In this document: positions 26,319 through 35,912 of the stretch, in pieces
Position numbering within the stretch: the stretch's first letter is position 1
How the letters are laid out: every line of letters starts with the position of its first letter
Source of the DNA: Microbacterium proteolyticum
Lineage (GTDB): Bacteria > Actinomycetota > Actinomycetes > Actinomycetales > Microbacteriaceae
Assembly: GCF_030818075.1 (NCBI RefSeq)
Contig: NZ_JAUSZZ010000001.1
Coordinates: 1-64,000 of the forward strand
Direction of reading: 5' to 3'
DNA length: 64,000 bases
Made by a program: the position numbers and the translations under genes
Notes under the pieces: generated by a model
The model's input: the letters and a program-made list of their open reading frames with translations, nothing else
Told to the model about the DNA's origin: nothing
Databases searched by the model: none

Positions 26319-27392
26319 TCAGCGGAGCTCGAGCTCCTGCTCGGTCTTGGCGTAGGAGCGGCGGAGCCACTGGCCGAACCCGGGCTGCGACAGGCACGCC
26401 GACGCGCTCTCGCAGGTGACGACCGGATCCTGCGACGCGTAGGTCCGGTACACGTTCACCTTCGCGTCGAGCGCCTCGCCGTCGACGTTGGTCGGCCGGT
26501 GTTGGGACGGGTAGCCGATGAAATACGTGACGGCCTCCGCCGGCACACCCACGGAGGGAGCCACGGCTCGCACCAACGAACCGACGCAGGAGTGATCCGG
26601 GTGGTCGCCCCGGGCGAACGCGCTCTCGTGCGGGATGTTCGTCGTGACGTGATCGGGGACGCCCGCGCCGATCAACTCGGCGAGGGTGTCGGTCAGGCGG
26701 CTCGCATCGAGCACCGGTCCCTCATCGATCGGGCGGAGCGCGGGAACGGTCCCGTTGATGAGCTGCGTGAGCCCGGCATCCCCGGTGCTCGCGAACCCCT
26801 CCGCGTTGAGGTTGCCGTCGGGCAGCCGCAGAACGGTGATCGACAGGCGGGCGTCGTCGACGGGCACGAAACGCGTGACGCGCGCCCCACTGAGCAGTGT
26901 GATCTCGCGCGTGTCCCACGGCGAGGTGCGGCCCCGCATGAGGTCGTAGGCGGCACGGATGCCGGCCTCCCTCTGCTTCGCGTACCCGAGCCCGCGTCCG
27001 GCATCACCGGCGGTGACGAACACCGTGCGCAGCGTCGCCCCCGACGCGATCACGCCCGCGAGGTGGGGATTGGCGAAGATGATGTCGTCGTCGGCGTGGG
27101 CCCAGACCGCGACGGTCGTGTCACCGGCCGGCTCCTCGAAGGCGGGCGAGACCTGCCGCGGCGATGCGCTCGGAACCGAGGCGATCGGGCTGAGCTGCAC
27201 CCAGGCCCCCTCCGGTCCCGCCGAACGGCGGACTTCGCGGTACAGCAGGGCGCCGCCCGCGCCCAGCGCGGCGAGACCTCCCACCGCGATCCCCCCGAGC
27301 ACCATCGTGCGTCGGCTGAGGGCGGGACGACGTCTCGCCAGGCGGTCCGGATCGGCTGGGTCGCCCGTCGAAGGCTCGTCGATGTCACTCAC
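26319..27392 (-). CDS. PIG-L family deacetylase, exported or membrane-anchored
   Basis: A 357-residue protein. Residues 1-27 are polar. LSRRTMVLGG then starts a hydrophobic segment to about residue 50 and could be a Tat signal or anchor. The deacetylase domain has the zinc site AHADDDIIFA near 97 and the later DHPDHS motif. Relatives remove N-acetyl groups from GlcNAc-containing glycans or glycosides such as mycothiol precursors. The export segment argues for an extracytoplasmic substrate. GTG 27392 is the start. Substrate unknown. Confidence 0.82.
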   Translation of the reverse strand: MSDIDEPSTGDPADPDRLARRRPALSRRTMVLGGIAVGGLAALGAGGALLYREVRRSAGPEGAWVQLSPIASVPSASPRQVSPAFEEPAGDTTVAVWAHADDDIIFANPHLAGVIASGATLRTVFVTAGDAGRGLGYAKQREAGIRAAYDLMRGRTSPWDTREITLLSGARVTRFVPVDDARLSITVLRLPDGNLNAEGFASTGDAGLTQLINGTVPALRPIDEGPVLDASRLTDTLAELIGAGVPDHVTTNIPHESAFARGDHPDHSCVGSLVRAVAPSVGVPAEAVTYFIGYPSQHRPTNVDGEALDAKVNVYRTYASQDPVVTCESASACLSQPGFGQWLRRSYAKTEQELELR

Positions 27393-27610
27393 GGCGACTC
27401 CGTCCTGTCATGCGCCCCCCGGCGTCGGATTTCGGGTCCTCGCGCCCGCGGGCGCCCCTCGACGTTATCGCGCTCGTTCGAGCGGCCCGGGCGCGCCGCG
27501 GGTCGGGCGGTTGGTTCCCCCGGGCGACCGCGGGGGTCGACGTCGCGGTGCACGACGAACGCATCGGCGATCCTCAGCGCGCACCTAAGGACGGTCGTGA
27601 CACTCGCCCT

Positions 27611-27892
27611 ATGCAGATCTCCTCTCCGCCGCGGTCGCTGTCGCCCGTCGCTCTGCGCGTTCGAGCGGTGCTCAACGAGTGGGACCCCATCGGCGTCCAT
27701 TTCATCGGTCAGGGGTGGCCGGACGACGAGTACGACGACCTGATCCTGCCCGTCCTGCACGCTCTCGACATCCGCCCGTCCGTCGACGAACTGGCCGCGG
27801 AGCTCAAGGCTGTCGTCGAGGTCGACTACGGCCTGCCGACTCCCGACGGATGCCATGACGCGGCGCGTGCGCTGCTCGCTCTCGACTCCTGA
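27611..27892 (+). CDS. Small conserved-looking hypothetical protein
   Basis: A 93-residue protein starting at ATG 27611, with no signal peptide or membrane segment. The centre [28 protein letters not shown] is aromatic and acidic. It recalls small DUF1871-like or immunity-type proteins, but I cannot assign it. G/C-biased third positions support coding. The gap from 27392 holds no other gene that I can see. Confidence 0.65.
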   Translation: MQISSPPRSLSPVALRVRAVLNEWDPIGVHFIGQGWPDDEYDDLILPVLHALDIRPSVDELAAELKAVVEVDYGLPTPDGCHDAARALLALDS

Positions 27893-27969
27893 GCCCGCGC
27901 GGTAACCGACCGATCCGCGGTCGGGCAAGCCCTCCCACCCGGCCGAACGCCCGCTCTAGGGTTCCGAGC

Positions 27970-28494
27970 ATGGTCGATCTCAGCCGCCCGCAGACACCCG
28001 ATCCCTACCCGCTCCTCCCTGCCGTCGCCGCATTCGACGTCGTCAGCGACGACATCGACGACGGGCGGCCGCTCGATGACGCTCAGGTGGCCGACAAGGG
28101 CAACACGTCCCCCCACCTGCGCTGGACGAACGTTCCCGAGGGCACCAAGTCGTTCACGGTGACGTGCTTCGACCCGGATGCACCGACGCCCAGCGGCTTC
28201 TGGCACTGGGTTCTGGTCGACCTCCCGGCCGACGTGCGAGAACTGCCGTCGGGTGCCGCGTCGGCGCCCCTCCCCGCGGGCGCCTTCCACCTGCGCAATG
28301 ACGGCGGCGAGGCGGGCTTCATGGGTGCTGCTCCCCCACAGGGCGACCAGCCGCACCGGTACTTCTTCGTCGTGCACGCCGTCGGCGCGGACAGCCTCGG
28401 CATCGCGCCGGATGCCAGCCCCGCCGTCGCCTCCTTCACCCTGGCCTTCACCACCCTCGGCCGCGCCATCCTGCACGGCACCTACCGCCACTGA
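27970..28494 (+). CDS. YbhB/YbcL-family PEBP-like protein
   Basis: A 174-residue phosphatidylethanolamine-binding-protein fold. The ligand-site motifs are visible: [35 protein letters not shown] and [11 protein letters not shown]. Bacterial members have no firm biochemical role. TAGGGT eight bases before ATG 27970 suggests a leaderless mRNA. Confidence 0.9.
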   Translation: MVDLSRPQTPDPYPLLPAVAAFDVVSDDIDDGRPLDDAQVADKGNTSPHLRWTNVPEGTKSFTVTCFDPDAPTPSGFWHWVLVDLPADVRELPSGAASAPLPAGAFHLRNDGGEAGFMGAAPPQGDQPHRYFFVVHAVGADSLGIAPDASPAVASFTLAFTTLGRAILHGTYRH

Positions 28495-28724
28495 TCGACG
28501 ATGACGCCGTGAGTCGGGGTCCGGCTCGATCGGGATCCCCTTCGTCCGGCGGCGCCCGGCTTCGTCCGACCGACGAGCGGCTGCGACCACCCTCGCGCAC
28601 CCGTCGCTCGCCGTTCACGTTTCGGGTGTATGAAGACCGTAACCGGGTGAAACAGCAGGTGACATTGGCCTGTTAGTGTTCGCGAGGTGGGATCGACGCA
28701 GGTCGATCGGGGGGAGGCCAGGTC
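28495..28724 (+). promoter_or_regulatory. Promoter region of the exopolysaccharide genes
   Basis: The 230-base gap holds no ORF with convincing codon use. The segment 28600-28680 is less GC-rich than its surroundings and includes GGTGACATTGG followed by TGTTAGTGT, a possible -35/-10 pair. GGGGGGAGG lies just before GTG 28725. Confidence 0.4.
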
Positions 28725-30272
28725 GTGACTATCGACCTTCGAGACAGCGGATCCGCATCGGATTCACAATCGCCGGCACCGGAGCCATCGAAAGCGCCCG
28801 TTGCGGCGGAGCGGCCCGCGCCCATGTATCCTCGCGACCCCTGGCGTCGCCTCTATCGTCGCAACCTCGTCGTCACCGACCTCCTGTCGCTGATCTGGGT
28901 GGTCTACGGAACGCAGCTGCTGTGGTTCGGCCTGGGGAACGCCCAGCTCGCCGCGCGAAACGACGGCCGGATCAGCGATCTGTCGTACTGGACGTTCTCC
29001 GCCATCCTGATCGTGACGTGGATGTGGGCCCTGGCCTTCGTCGAGTCCCGCAGCGACCGGGTGATCGGAACGGGCTCGGCGGAGTACGTCCGCATCGCCG
29101 ACGCCAGCTTCCGCCTCTTCGGCACCGTCGCCATCATCGCCTTCCTGACGCAGATCGACGTCGCGCGCGGCTACCTCCTCATCAGCCTGCCGCTCGGCAT
29201 CCTCGTCCTCATCTTCACCCGGTGGATCTGGCGGCGGTGGTTGATCGAGCAGCGCTCCAAGGGGCGGTATTCGGCCAACGTCCTGCTGGTCGGCTCCCTC
29301 AGCTCGGTCACTCAACTGGCTCGCGAGTTCGCGCGGACGCCCAGCGCGGGGTATCGCGTCGTCGGGGCGTGCGTGCCGAACGGCAAGATCGCCGACGTCA
29401 TCCCCGGTACGGAGATCCCGGTGATGGGACATGTGGGAGACGTCACCCGCGCCCTCGAAGTGACCGGGGCCGACACCGTGGCCGTCACCAGCGCCGACGA
29501 CCTCCCGGCCGACAAGGTGAAGCAGATCTCGTGGAGTCTGGAAGCCGGGCGGCAGCACCTCGTGCTGGCACCGAGCATCATGGACATCGCCGGTCCTCGC
29601 CTGCACACCCGTCCCGTCGCGGGCCTTCCCCTCATCCACGTCGAGACACCGAAGTTCTCCCGGGGCCAGAGCTTCCTCAAGCGCACCGTCGACCTCGTCG
29701 CCGCATCGGTGGGCATCATCCTGTTGAGCCCGCTCCTGGCCTTCCTCATGCTGGCCGTGCGACTGTCCAGCGAGGGGCCGATCTTCTTCCTGCAGACGCG
29801 CGTGGGTTTCCGCGGCCGCGAGTTCCGGATGATCAAGTTCCGCTCGATGGTCGTCAACGCCGAGGAGCTCCTGGCTCAGCTGGCCGCCCAGCAGCGGGAC
29901 TCCGGCAACGAGGTGCTGTTCAAGATGAAGAACGACCCGCGGGTGACCCCCATCGGTCGCATCATGCGCAAGTACAGCCTCGACGAGCTGCCCCAGCTCT
30001 TCAACGTGATCGGCGGTTCGATGTCGCTGGTCGGCCCGCGCCCCCCGCTCCCCTCCGAGGTCGCCGTGTACGCCGACCATGTGCACCGGCGCTTCCTCGC
30101 CAAGCCGGGCATCACCGGCCTCTGGCAGGTCAGCGGACGCTCGTCGCTGTCCTGGGAGGAGTCGGTCCGGCTCGACCTGTCGTACGTCGAGAACTGGACC
30201 CTCCTCGGGGACTTCGTCATCCTCGGCCGCACCGCCCGCGCCGCGCTGGCCCCGGGCGAAACCGCCGCGTGA
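28725..30272 (+). CDS. Exopolysaccharide priming glycosyltransferase (polyprenyl glycosylphosphotransferase)
   Basis: A 515-residue membrane enzyme of the WcaJ/WbaP type that links the first sugar phosphate to undecaprenyl phosphate. The N-terminal half has four or five membrane segments and a Rossmann-like CoA-binding-type region (VLLVGSLSSVTQLA). The C-terminal catalytic domain has KRTVDLVAASVGII, QTRVGFRGREFRMIKFRSM, SLDELPQLFNV and the final KPGITGLWQVSGRSS. Start GTG 28725 has a strong ribosome site. UDP-glucose dehydrogenase follows, supporting a role in uronic-acid-containing polysaccharide. Confidence 0.92.
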   Translation: MTIDLRDSGSASDSQSPAPEPSKAPVAAERPAPMYPRDPWRRLYRRNLVVTDLLSLIWVVYGTQLLWFGLGNAQLAARNDGRISDLSYWTFSAILIVTWMWALAFVESRSDRVIGTGSAEYVRIADASFRLFGTVAIIAFLTQIDVARGYLLISLPLGILVLIFTRWIWRRWLIEQRSKGRYSANVLLVGSLSSVTQLAREFARTPSAGYRVVGACVPNGKIADVIPGTEIPVMGHVGDVTRALEVTGADTVAVTSADDLPADKVKQISWSLEAGRQHLVLAPSIMDIAGPRLHTRPVAGLPLIHVETPKFSRGQSFLKRTVDLVAASVGIILLSPLLAFLMLAVRLSSEGPIFFLQTRVGFRGREFRMIKFRSMVVNAEELLAQLAAQQRDSGNEVLFKMKNDPRVTPIGRIMRKYSLDELPQLFNVIGGSMSLVGPRPPLPSEVAVYADHVHRRFLAKPGITGLWQVSGRSSLSWEESVRLDLSYVENWTLLGDFVILGRTARAALAPGETAA

Positions 30273-30348
30273 CCCTCTTTCCTTCCGTCCCTCATCCGCG
30301 CGGCGGCGTCGTCGGCGTGCGGCAACATTCACCTGAAAGGCTCCCATC

Positions 30349-31674
30349 GTGCGTTTGTCTGTAGTTGGTTGCGGCTACCTGGGGGCCGTGCACGCCGCGG
30401 CCATGGCATCCATCGGTCACGAGGTCGTCGGTATCGACGTCGATGAGCGCAAGATCGCCGCGCTGAGCAAGGGGGAAGCGCCCTTCTTCGAGCCCGGCCT
30501 GCAGGAGATCCTCACGGAGGGCATCGCCTCGGGTCGCCTGTCGTTCACGACCGACATGTCCGCCGCGCAGGGCGCGAAGGTGCACTTCGTCGGTGTCGGC
30601 ACGCCTCAGCAGGCGGGCGGTTACGCCGCCGACCTCACCTACGTCAATGCCGCCGTCGACGGCCTGCTCCCCTACCTGAGCGAGGGAGACATCGTCGCCG
30701 GCAAGTCCACCGTGCCGGTGGGCACGGCGGCCGGTCTCGCGCCGCGCGTCGCCGAGCGCGGGGCCACCCTGGTCTGGAACCCCGAGTTCCTCCGCGAGGG
30801 CTGGGCCGTGCAGGACACGGTCGACCCCGACCGCCTCGTCGCCGGTGTGCCCACCGAAGACGGCGCCCCCTCCGCCGAGGGCGAGCGCACGGCGCAGGTG
30901 CTGCGCGAGGTCTACCACCCCTCGATCGCCAAGGGCACGCCCTTCATCGTCACCGACTACGCCACCGCCGAACTCGTGAAGGTGTCGGCGAACGCGTTCC
31001 TGGCGACCAAGATCAGCTTCATCAACGCCATCGCCGAGATCGCCGAGGTCACCGGTGCCGATGTCACGACCCTGGCGGATGCCATCGGTCACGACGCGCG
31101 CATCGGTCGCCGCTTCCTGGGTGCGGGCATCGGCTTCGGCGGCGGGTGCCTGCCCAAGGACATCCGCGCCTTCTCCGCCCGCGCCGAGGAGCTCGGTCGC
31201 GGCGAGTCGGTCGCCTTCCTCCGCGAGATCGACGCCATCAATCTGCGTCGCCGCGACCGCGCCGTCGAGCTGACCACCGCCGCGCTCGGAGGCAGCGTCT
31301 TCGAGAAGAAGGTCGCCGTGCTCGGCGCCGCCTTCAAGCCGCACAGCGACGACATCCGCGACTCCCCGGCGCTCGACGTCGCGGTGCGGCTGCACGGCCT
31401 CGGGGCTCACGTGACGCTGACCGACCCGGCCGCCATCGACAACGCCCGTCGCATCCATCCGCAGCTGACCTACGAGGAAGACCTCGACACGACGCTGCGC
31501 GACGCCGACGCCGTGATCGTCGTCACGGAGTGGGACGAGTACCGCCGGGAGCTCTCGCCCGAACACGCCGCGTCGCTCGCACGCGGGCACGTGGTCATCG
31601 ACGGACGCAACTGCCTCGACCCCGCCGCCTGGCGCGCCGCCGGGTGGACCTACTTCGGCATGGGTCGCCCCTGA
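30349..31674 (+). CDS. UDP-glucose 6-dehydrogenase
   Basis: A 441-residue enzyme that oxidises UDP-glucose to UDP-glucuronate with NAD+. The NAD-binding start is VVGCGYLGAVHAA, the catalytic Cys lies in GFGGGCLPKD, and KVSANAFLATKISFINA and GAAFKPHSDDIRDSP are conserved. Start GTG 30349 has GAAAGG upstream. It follows the priming transferase by 76 bases, so it likely supplies glucuronate for the same exopolysaccharide. Confidence 0.95.
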   Translation: MRLSVVGCGYLGAVHAAAMASIGHEVVGIDVDERKIAALSKGEAPFFEPGLQEILTEGIASGRLSFTTDMSAAQGAKVHFVGVGTPQQAGGYAADLTYVNAAVDGLLPYLSEGDIVAGKSTVPVGTAAGLAPRVAERGATLVWNPEFLREGWAVQDTVDPDRLVAGVPTEDGAPSAEGERTAQVLREVYHPSIAKGTPFIVTDYATAELVKVSANAFLATKISFINAIAEIAEVTGADVTTLADAIGHDARIGRRFLGAGIGFGGGCLPKDIRAFSARAEELGRGESVAFLREIDAINLRRRDRAVELTTAALGGSVFEKKVAVLGAAFKPHSDDIRDSPALDVAVRLHGLGAHVTLTDPAAIDNARRIHPQLTYEEDLDTTLRDADAVIVVTEWDEYRRELSPEHAASLARGHVVIDGRNCLDPAAWRAAGWTYFGMGRP

Positions 31675-31692
31675 GCGCCACCCCGCGCCCGC

Positions 31693-31722
31693 AGACGCCC
31701 CGGCCCCACGGCCGGGGCGTCT
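31693..31722 (+). terminator. Strong terminator after UDP-glucose dehydrogenase
   Basis: Perfect 13-base arms (AGACGCCCCGGCC and its complement) with loop CCAC, followed by CTCAT. It ends the exopolysaccharide transcript. Confidence 0.8.
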
Positions 31723-31787
31723 CTCATGGGGCAGGGGGCAGCGTCAACGGTCGCGACGGATCTCGCCGCGCGTCGTAGACCGGTTCC

Positions 31788-32819
31788 ATGTCGACGACAG
31801 CATCGAAGCCCGACTCCCCCACCGATCTGCACAAGCGGTCGTGGAAGTACGTCCTGCGCAAGACCGTCCGCGAATTCGGCTCGGACCAGTGCACCGACAT
31901 CGCCGCGAGCCTGGTCTACTACGGGGTGCTGGCGCTCTTCCCCGGACTCATCGCGGTGTTCTCCCTGCTGGGCGTCGTCGGGCAGAGCGACGCCGCCGCC
32001 GAGACCGTCCTCGGAATCGCCCGCGACGTCGCCCCGGGCGGCACGGTCGAGCTCCTCGAAGAGCCGGTGCGCGAGATCGCCTCCTCCCCGGCGGCGGGCT
32101 TCGCCCTGGTCACCGGACTCGTGCTGGCCATCTGGTCGGCATCCGGATACGTCCGCGCTTTCGGTCGCGGGATGAACCGCATCTACGAGATCGAGGAGGG
32201 TCGCCCGTTCTTCAAGCTCCTCCCGGTGCAACTGCTGCTGACGGTCGTGACGGTCGTACTGGTCGCCCTCTCCGCGCTGCTGCTGGTGGTGTCCGGCCCG
32301 ATCGCCCAGGCGATCGGCGACGGACTCGGCCTGGGTGATGCGGTGGTCACGACATGGAACATCGCCAAGTGGCCGGTGCTCCTGGCCGTCGTGGTGGTGA
32401 TCCTCGCGATCCTGTACTACGGCTCCCCCAACGCCAAGCAGCCCAAGTTCCGCTGGATCAGTGTCGGCGCGATCGTCGCGATCCTGATCCTGGCGGTGGC
32501 GACGGTCGGCTTCGCCGTCTACGTGGCGAACTTCTCCAACTACGACCGCACGTACGGCTCGCTCGCGGGCGTCATCGTGTTCCTGCTGTGGCTGTGGATC
32601 GCCAACATCGCGATCCTGTTCGGCGCGGAGTTGGATGCCGAGCTCGAGCGCGGTCGGCAGCTGCAGGCCGGCATCCCCGCCGAACGCGAGCTCCAGTTGC
32701 CGCCGCGCGACACCACGAAGATCGAGAAGACGCGCGAGAAGGAGGAGAAGGACGTGGCCGAAGGGCGCCGCATCCGTCAGTCGCACGGGACGGACGCAGA
32801 CTCGTCGGACACGGCGTGA
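31788..32819 (+). CDS. YihY/BrkB-family membrane protein
   Basis: A 343-residue inner-membrane protein. It shows the family pattern: DIAASLVYYGVLALFPGLIA at the start, IWSASGYVRAFGRGMNRIYE in the middle, FRWISVGAIVA and VIVFLLWLWIANIAILFGAELDAE near the end, with six membrane segments in all. The C terminus is a charged cytosolic tail rich in Arg, Lys and Glu. The old label ribonuclease BN is wrong for this family; its function is unknown. Confidence 0.9.
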   Translation: MSTTASKPDSPTDLHKRSWKYVLRKTVREFGSDQCTDIAASLVYYGVLALFPGLIAVFSLLGVVGQSDAAAETVLGIARDVAPGGTVELLEEPVREIASSPAAGFALVTGLVLAIWSASGYVRAFGRGMNRIYEIEEGRPFFKLLPVQLLLTVVTVVLVALSALLLVVSGPIAQAIGDGLGLGDAVVTTWNIAKWPVLLAVVVVILAILYYGSPNAKQPKFRWISVGAIVAILILAVATVGFAVYVANFSNYDRTYGSLAGVIVFLLWLWIANIAILFGAELDAELERGRQLQAGIPAERELQLPPRDTTKIEKTREKEEKDVAEGRRIRQSHGTDADSSDTA

Positions 32820-32980
32820 CGCTCTGGTGTGCCGGCCCCGCCCGCCCCGCCGATCGATCGCTCCCTCGGGGTCGGGGTCGGCAGGCGCCCACCCCGGCGC
32901 CGGTGGACCTCGCCTGTGGATGAGTCCGGAGGCCCCGCGCATGCGCATGTCAAGATGTGCATGCCGCACCGAGGAGCCCC

Positions 32981-33160
32981 ATGAACATCACCCCGATCCG
33001 TCTCCCTTCCGACCCTGCCGACGACGGCGATGACGTCGACGACATCGCGGGCGGCTTCGCCCCGCACTGCCCCGGCTGCCTCCGCACCTGCGACCCCTGG
33101 GAAGCCGGTCGCAGTGCGGCGTGGCGGTGTCCGGACTGCGAACTCGTCCTGATCGGGTGA
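32981..33160 (+). CDS. Small CxxC zinc-ribbon-like protein
   Basis: A 59-residue protein with an acidic first half and the pair HCPGCLRTC ... WRCPDCELV, two CxxC knuckles that could bind zinc. A GAGGAG site lies a few bases before ATG 32981. It lies just upstream of the AarF gene. Function unknown. Confidence 0.65.
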   Translation: MNITPIRLPSDPADDGDDVDDIAGGFAPHCPGCLRTCDPWEAGRSAAWRCPDCELVLIG

Positions 33161-33184
33161 CCAGGGGCGGGCTACGCTGACCCC

Positions 33185-35191
33185 GTGGTGGCCAGCATCC
33201 TGATCTCGATCTCCGCCGTCGTCTCGGCGGTGCTCGTCGGTTTCGTCGCGCGCCGCATCCTCGGCACGGCGGTGGGATGGCCCCGCAGCATCGTCGTGGG
33301 CCTGCTGGTATTCGTGCTGGGCGTCCCCTCCGCCGCCTGGACCCTGCGGCAGACCGGTCTGGCGCAATCGGGCGACGCGATCGCCGCCGAGGAGGTCTGG
33401 CTGTGGGTCGGCCTGGTGGCCCTGTCTCTCGCGTGGGTCTTCGCCCTCGGGGTCGCGGCACTGGTGGCCAGCGAGGCCATCTTCCCCACACGTCCCCTGC
33501 CGAACCCGGTCGACCTCGTCCGCGCTGCGCTGCGCCAGCGCAAGCGCACCCGCCGGTATCTCGAGATCCTCGCCATCGCATCGCGTCACGGCGTCGGCTG
33601 GCTTTTCCACGGGGGGCGCTCCCGGGTCGAAGACCAACTGAGCACGTCGGAGGAACGGGCGAACGCCATCGTCGCGACGATCAACGACGCCGGCGTCAGC
33701 TTCGTCAAACTCGGCCAGGTGCTCTCCACCCGCCGCGACCTCGTCCCCGAGCCCTATCTGAGCGCCCTGGCCTCGTTGCAGACCAAGGCGACCGCCCTGC
33801 CCTGGGCGACGGTGCAACAGGTCATCGAAGCCGATCTGGGGTCACCCGTCGGCGACGTGTTCGCCGAGGTGGAACCCACGCCACTCGCCGCGGCATCCGT
33901 GGCGCAGGTGCACCGGGCGCGGCTGCTCGACGGCACACGCGTGGTCGTGAAGGTGCAGCGCCCCGCGGCACGCGCCCAGGTCGAGGCGGATGCCGACATC
34001 ATCGGCCGGCTCGCCCACCGCGCCGAGGCGCGCACCCGCGTCGGCCGCGACCTGCGCCTGGAGGCGGTTGCGCGGGGCTTCACCGCCACCCTCCTCGAGG
34101 AGCTGGACTACCGCATCGAGGCACGCAACACCGCCATGATCGGGGCGACGCTCGACCAGATCGATCGCGCGGAGCCGGCTCGCCGGGGAGTGGTCACCGT
34201 CCCCCGCGTCTTCGCGGACGCGTCGCACCAGCGAGTGCTGACGATGGAGCTCGTCGACGGCGCCGCGCTGAGCGACTCCGCCGACCGACTGGCCACCATG
34301 GATGCCGAGCAGCGCGACCGCCTCGCGCAGGTGCTCATGTCGACGGTGATCGAGCAGATCCTCGTGTTCGGCGTCTTCCACGCCGACCTGCATCCCGGCA
34401 ACGTGCTGCTGCGCAGCGACGGGACGTTGGGCCTGATCGACTTCGGCGCGGTGGGGATCATCGAGCGCAGCCGCCGTCAACAGCTCACAGCTCTGCTGCT
34501 GGCCGCGCTCAGCGAGAACGACGTCGCCGCCGCCGATGCGCTGCTGCTCATCGTCGACGTCCCCGACGATCTCGACATGGACGCCTTCCGTCATGACGTC
34601 GGCGTGGTGCTCACGACCGAGCACCTCCGCACCACCGGGCACGGATCGATCTTCACCCGCATGGTCGACGTCATCCGGCAGCACCGCATCGCGCTTCCCG
34701 GCGAACTCGCGTCGGCCTTCCGCAGTTTCGCCACGCTCGAGGGATGCCTGCGGGTGCTGGTCGACGATTTCGACATGGCCGGGCGCGCGCTCCCCCTCAT
34801 GCCGATGCTGCTGCGGCGGACCCTCTCGCTCTCCCGGATGGCGACGGACCTTCAGGCGCAGTCCGTCATCGCGCTGGCACGCCTCGAACAGGTCCCCCGG
34901 CGACTCGATGCCCTGCTCACCGGCGCCGAGAAGGGGTCGATCGGCATCACGCTGCGCGGACAGGACGGCTCCGACGTCAGCGGCATGCTGTCCCGCGCGA
35001 CCGGCGAGATCGCGTCGACGCTCGTGTCGATCGCCGCGGTGGTGATCGCCGTCGTCCTCGTCATCGCCGGCGGCGGCCCCGTTCTGGGCGGATCGATCAC
35101 CTTGTTCGCGGTTCTGGGTGCGGTGATCGGTCTCTTCGGCTTCCTCGGTCTCCTGCGGATCGTGCGACGGGGGTTCACTCGTCGCACCTGA
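33185..35191 (+). CDS. AarF/UbiB/ABC1-family atypical kinase
   Basis: A 668-residue protein. Three N-terminal membrane segments lead into the ABC1 kinase core: FVKLGQVLSTRRDLVP (the KxGQ motif), PLAAASVAQVHRARL (the Ala-rich loop), VVVKVQRP (the lysine), FHADLHPGNVLL and GLIDFGAVG. Two more membrane segments close the C terminus. Family members support quinone or lipid homeostasis. GTG 33185 follows TACGCT by a few bases, so it is probably leaderless. Confidence 0.9.
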   Translation: MVASILISISAVVSAVLVGFVARRILGTAVGWPRSIVVGLLVFVLGVPSAAWTLRQTGLAQSGDAIAAEEVWLWVGLVALSLAWVFALGVAALVASEAIFPTRPLPNPVDLVRAALRQRKRTRRYLEILAIASRHGVGWLFHGGRSRVEDQLSTSEERANAIVATINDAGVSFVKLGQVLSTRRDLVPEPYLSALASLQTKATALPWATVQQVIEADLGSPVGDVFAEVEPTPLAAASVAQVHRARLLDGTRVVVKVQRPAARAQVEADADIIGRLAHRAEARTRVGRDLRLEAVARGFTATLLEELDYRIEARNTAMIGATLDQIDRAEPARRGVVTVPRVFADASHQRVLTMELVDGAALSDSADRLATMDAEQRDRLAQVLMSTVIEQILVFGVFHADLHPGNVLLRSDGTLGLIDFGAVGIIERSRRQQLTALLLAALSENDVAAADALLLIVDVPDDLDMDAFRHDVGVVLTTEHLRTTGHGSIFTRMVDVIRQHRIALPGELASAFRSFATLEGCLRVLVDDFDMAGRALPLMPMLLRRTLSLSRMATDLQAQSVIALARLEQVPRRLDALLTGAEKGSIGITLRGQDGSDVSGMLSRATGEIASTLVSIAAVVIAVVLVIAGGGPVLGGSITLFAVLGAVIGLFGFLGLLRIVRRGFTRRT

Positions 35192-35543
35192 CGGCCCCTC
35201 CCCGACCGTCGCTCGCGAGGGGACCGCCGCTCTCGATCGCCTCGTGCAGTCGCCGCTGCAGAACGCGCGCGCCGTCGCGCGTGAGCGCGAGGGACACTCC
35301 GATGCCCGTTTCGATGACGATCCACGTCTCGGTGTCGTCGACGCGTCGCAGAGCGCCGATCTCGAGCTCGGTCTCGTCTCCCGGGCCCCTCGCCTCGCCC
35401 GGTCGTGCGCGGACGGTCGCGGCGATCCCCGCACTGCGGTGGTCTTCGTCATCGGGGTGCACCGTGTGACCGTGCGCGGTGACGCACCACCCGTGGATGC
35501 ACCCTCGTTGCTCGTCGCGCCGGGGGGAGAGGGACTCATGCAT
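35175..35543 (-). CDS. DUF6907-like small protein
   Basis: A 122-residue protein. The N-terminal CIHGWCVTAHGHTVHPD resembles the Cys/His pattern of actinobacterial DUF6907 proteins. A beta-strand region (ELEIGALRR, ETWIVIETG) follows, then a helix typical of that family. ATG 35543 is preferred to GTG 35561 because AAAGG precedes it by eight bases. The 3' end overlaps the AarF gene end by 17 bases on the other strand. The assignment is moderate; function unknown. Confidence 0.65.
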   Translation of the reverse strand: MHESLSPRRDEQRGCIHGWCVTAHGHTVHPDDEDHRSAGIAATVRARPGEARGPGDETELEIGALRRVDDTETWIVIETGIGVSLALTRDGARVLQRRLHEAIESGGPLASDGRGGAVRCDE

Positions 35544-35636
35544 GCCTGACACCTTTCTCACGGGACGTCGCCGAAGGCGACGACCAGAACATCGGTGGGC
35601 ACGAACGAAGTGAATCGCGAACCTCCGACATCGCCG

Positions 35637-35912
35637 TCAGCGCGCGGGAGGAAGGCCCCGCGGAGGCGTCGGGATGAGATCGCTCAGGGGGACGTCCAGC
35701 ACGTCGGCGAGCGCGACGAGGGTGCGCAGGCGGGGGTTCGCCGCGGTCCCGGGGTTGGATTCGCCCTTCTCCAGCTTGCGGTAGGTAAACGTGGCGAGTC
35801 CGGCGGCGTGCGCCACCTGCTCCTGCGACATCCGCTTCGCCGTGCGCGCCCGCAGCATGCGCTCGCCGAGATCGCGGGCGAAGTCGGTCCAGGGCGTGGG
35901 CTCGTCGCTCAT
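35637..35912 (-). CDS. XRE-family helix-turn-helix regulator
   Basis: A 91-residue, single-domain Cro/CI-type DNA-binding protein. The HTH is RMSQEQVAHAAGLATFTYRK followed by LEKGESNPGTAANPRLRTL, then LADVLDVPLSDLI. It lies upstream of the DUF6907-like gene on the same strand, about 94 bases apart, a pairing often seen for small regulators and their partner. Targets unknown. Confidence 0.88.
   Translation of the reverse strand: MSDEPTPWTDFARDLGERMLRARTAKRMSQEQVAHAAGLATFTYRKLEKGESNPGTAANPRLRTLVALADVLDVPLSDLIPTPPRGLPPAR

Noticed and set aside
32981..33160. N-terminal extension of the AarF kinase
   Set aside because: It has its own stop at 33160, 24 bases before the kinase start, and a separate ribosome site.
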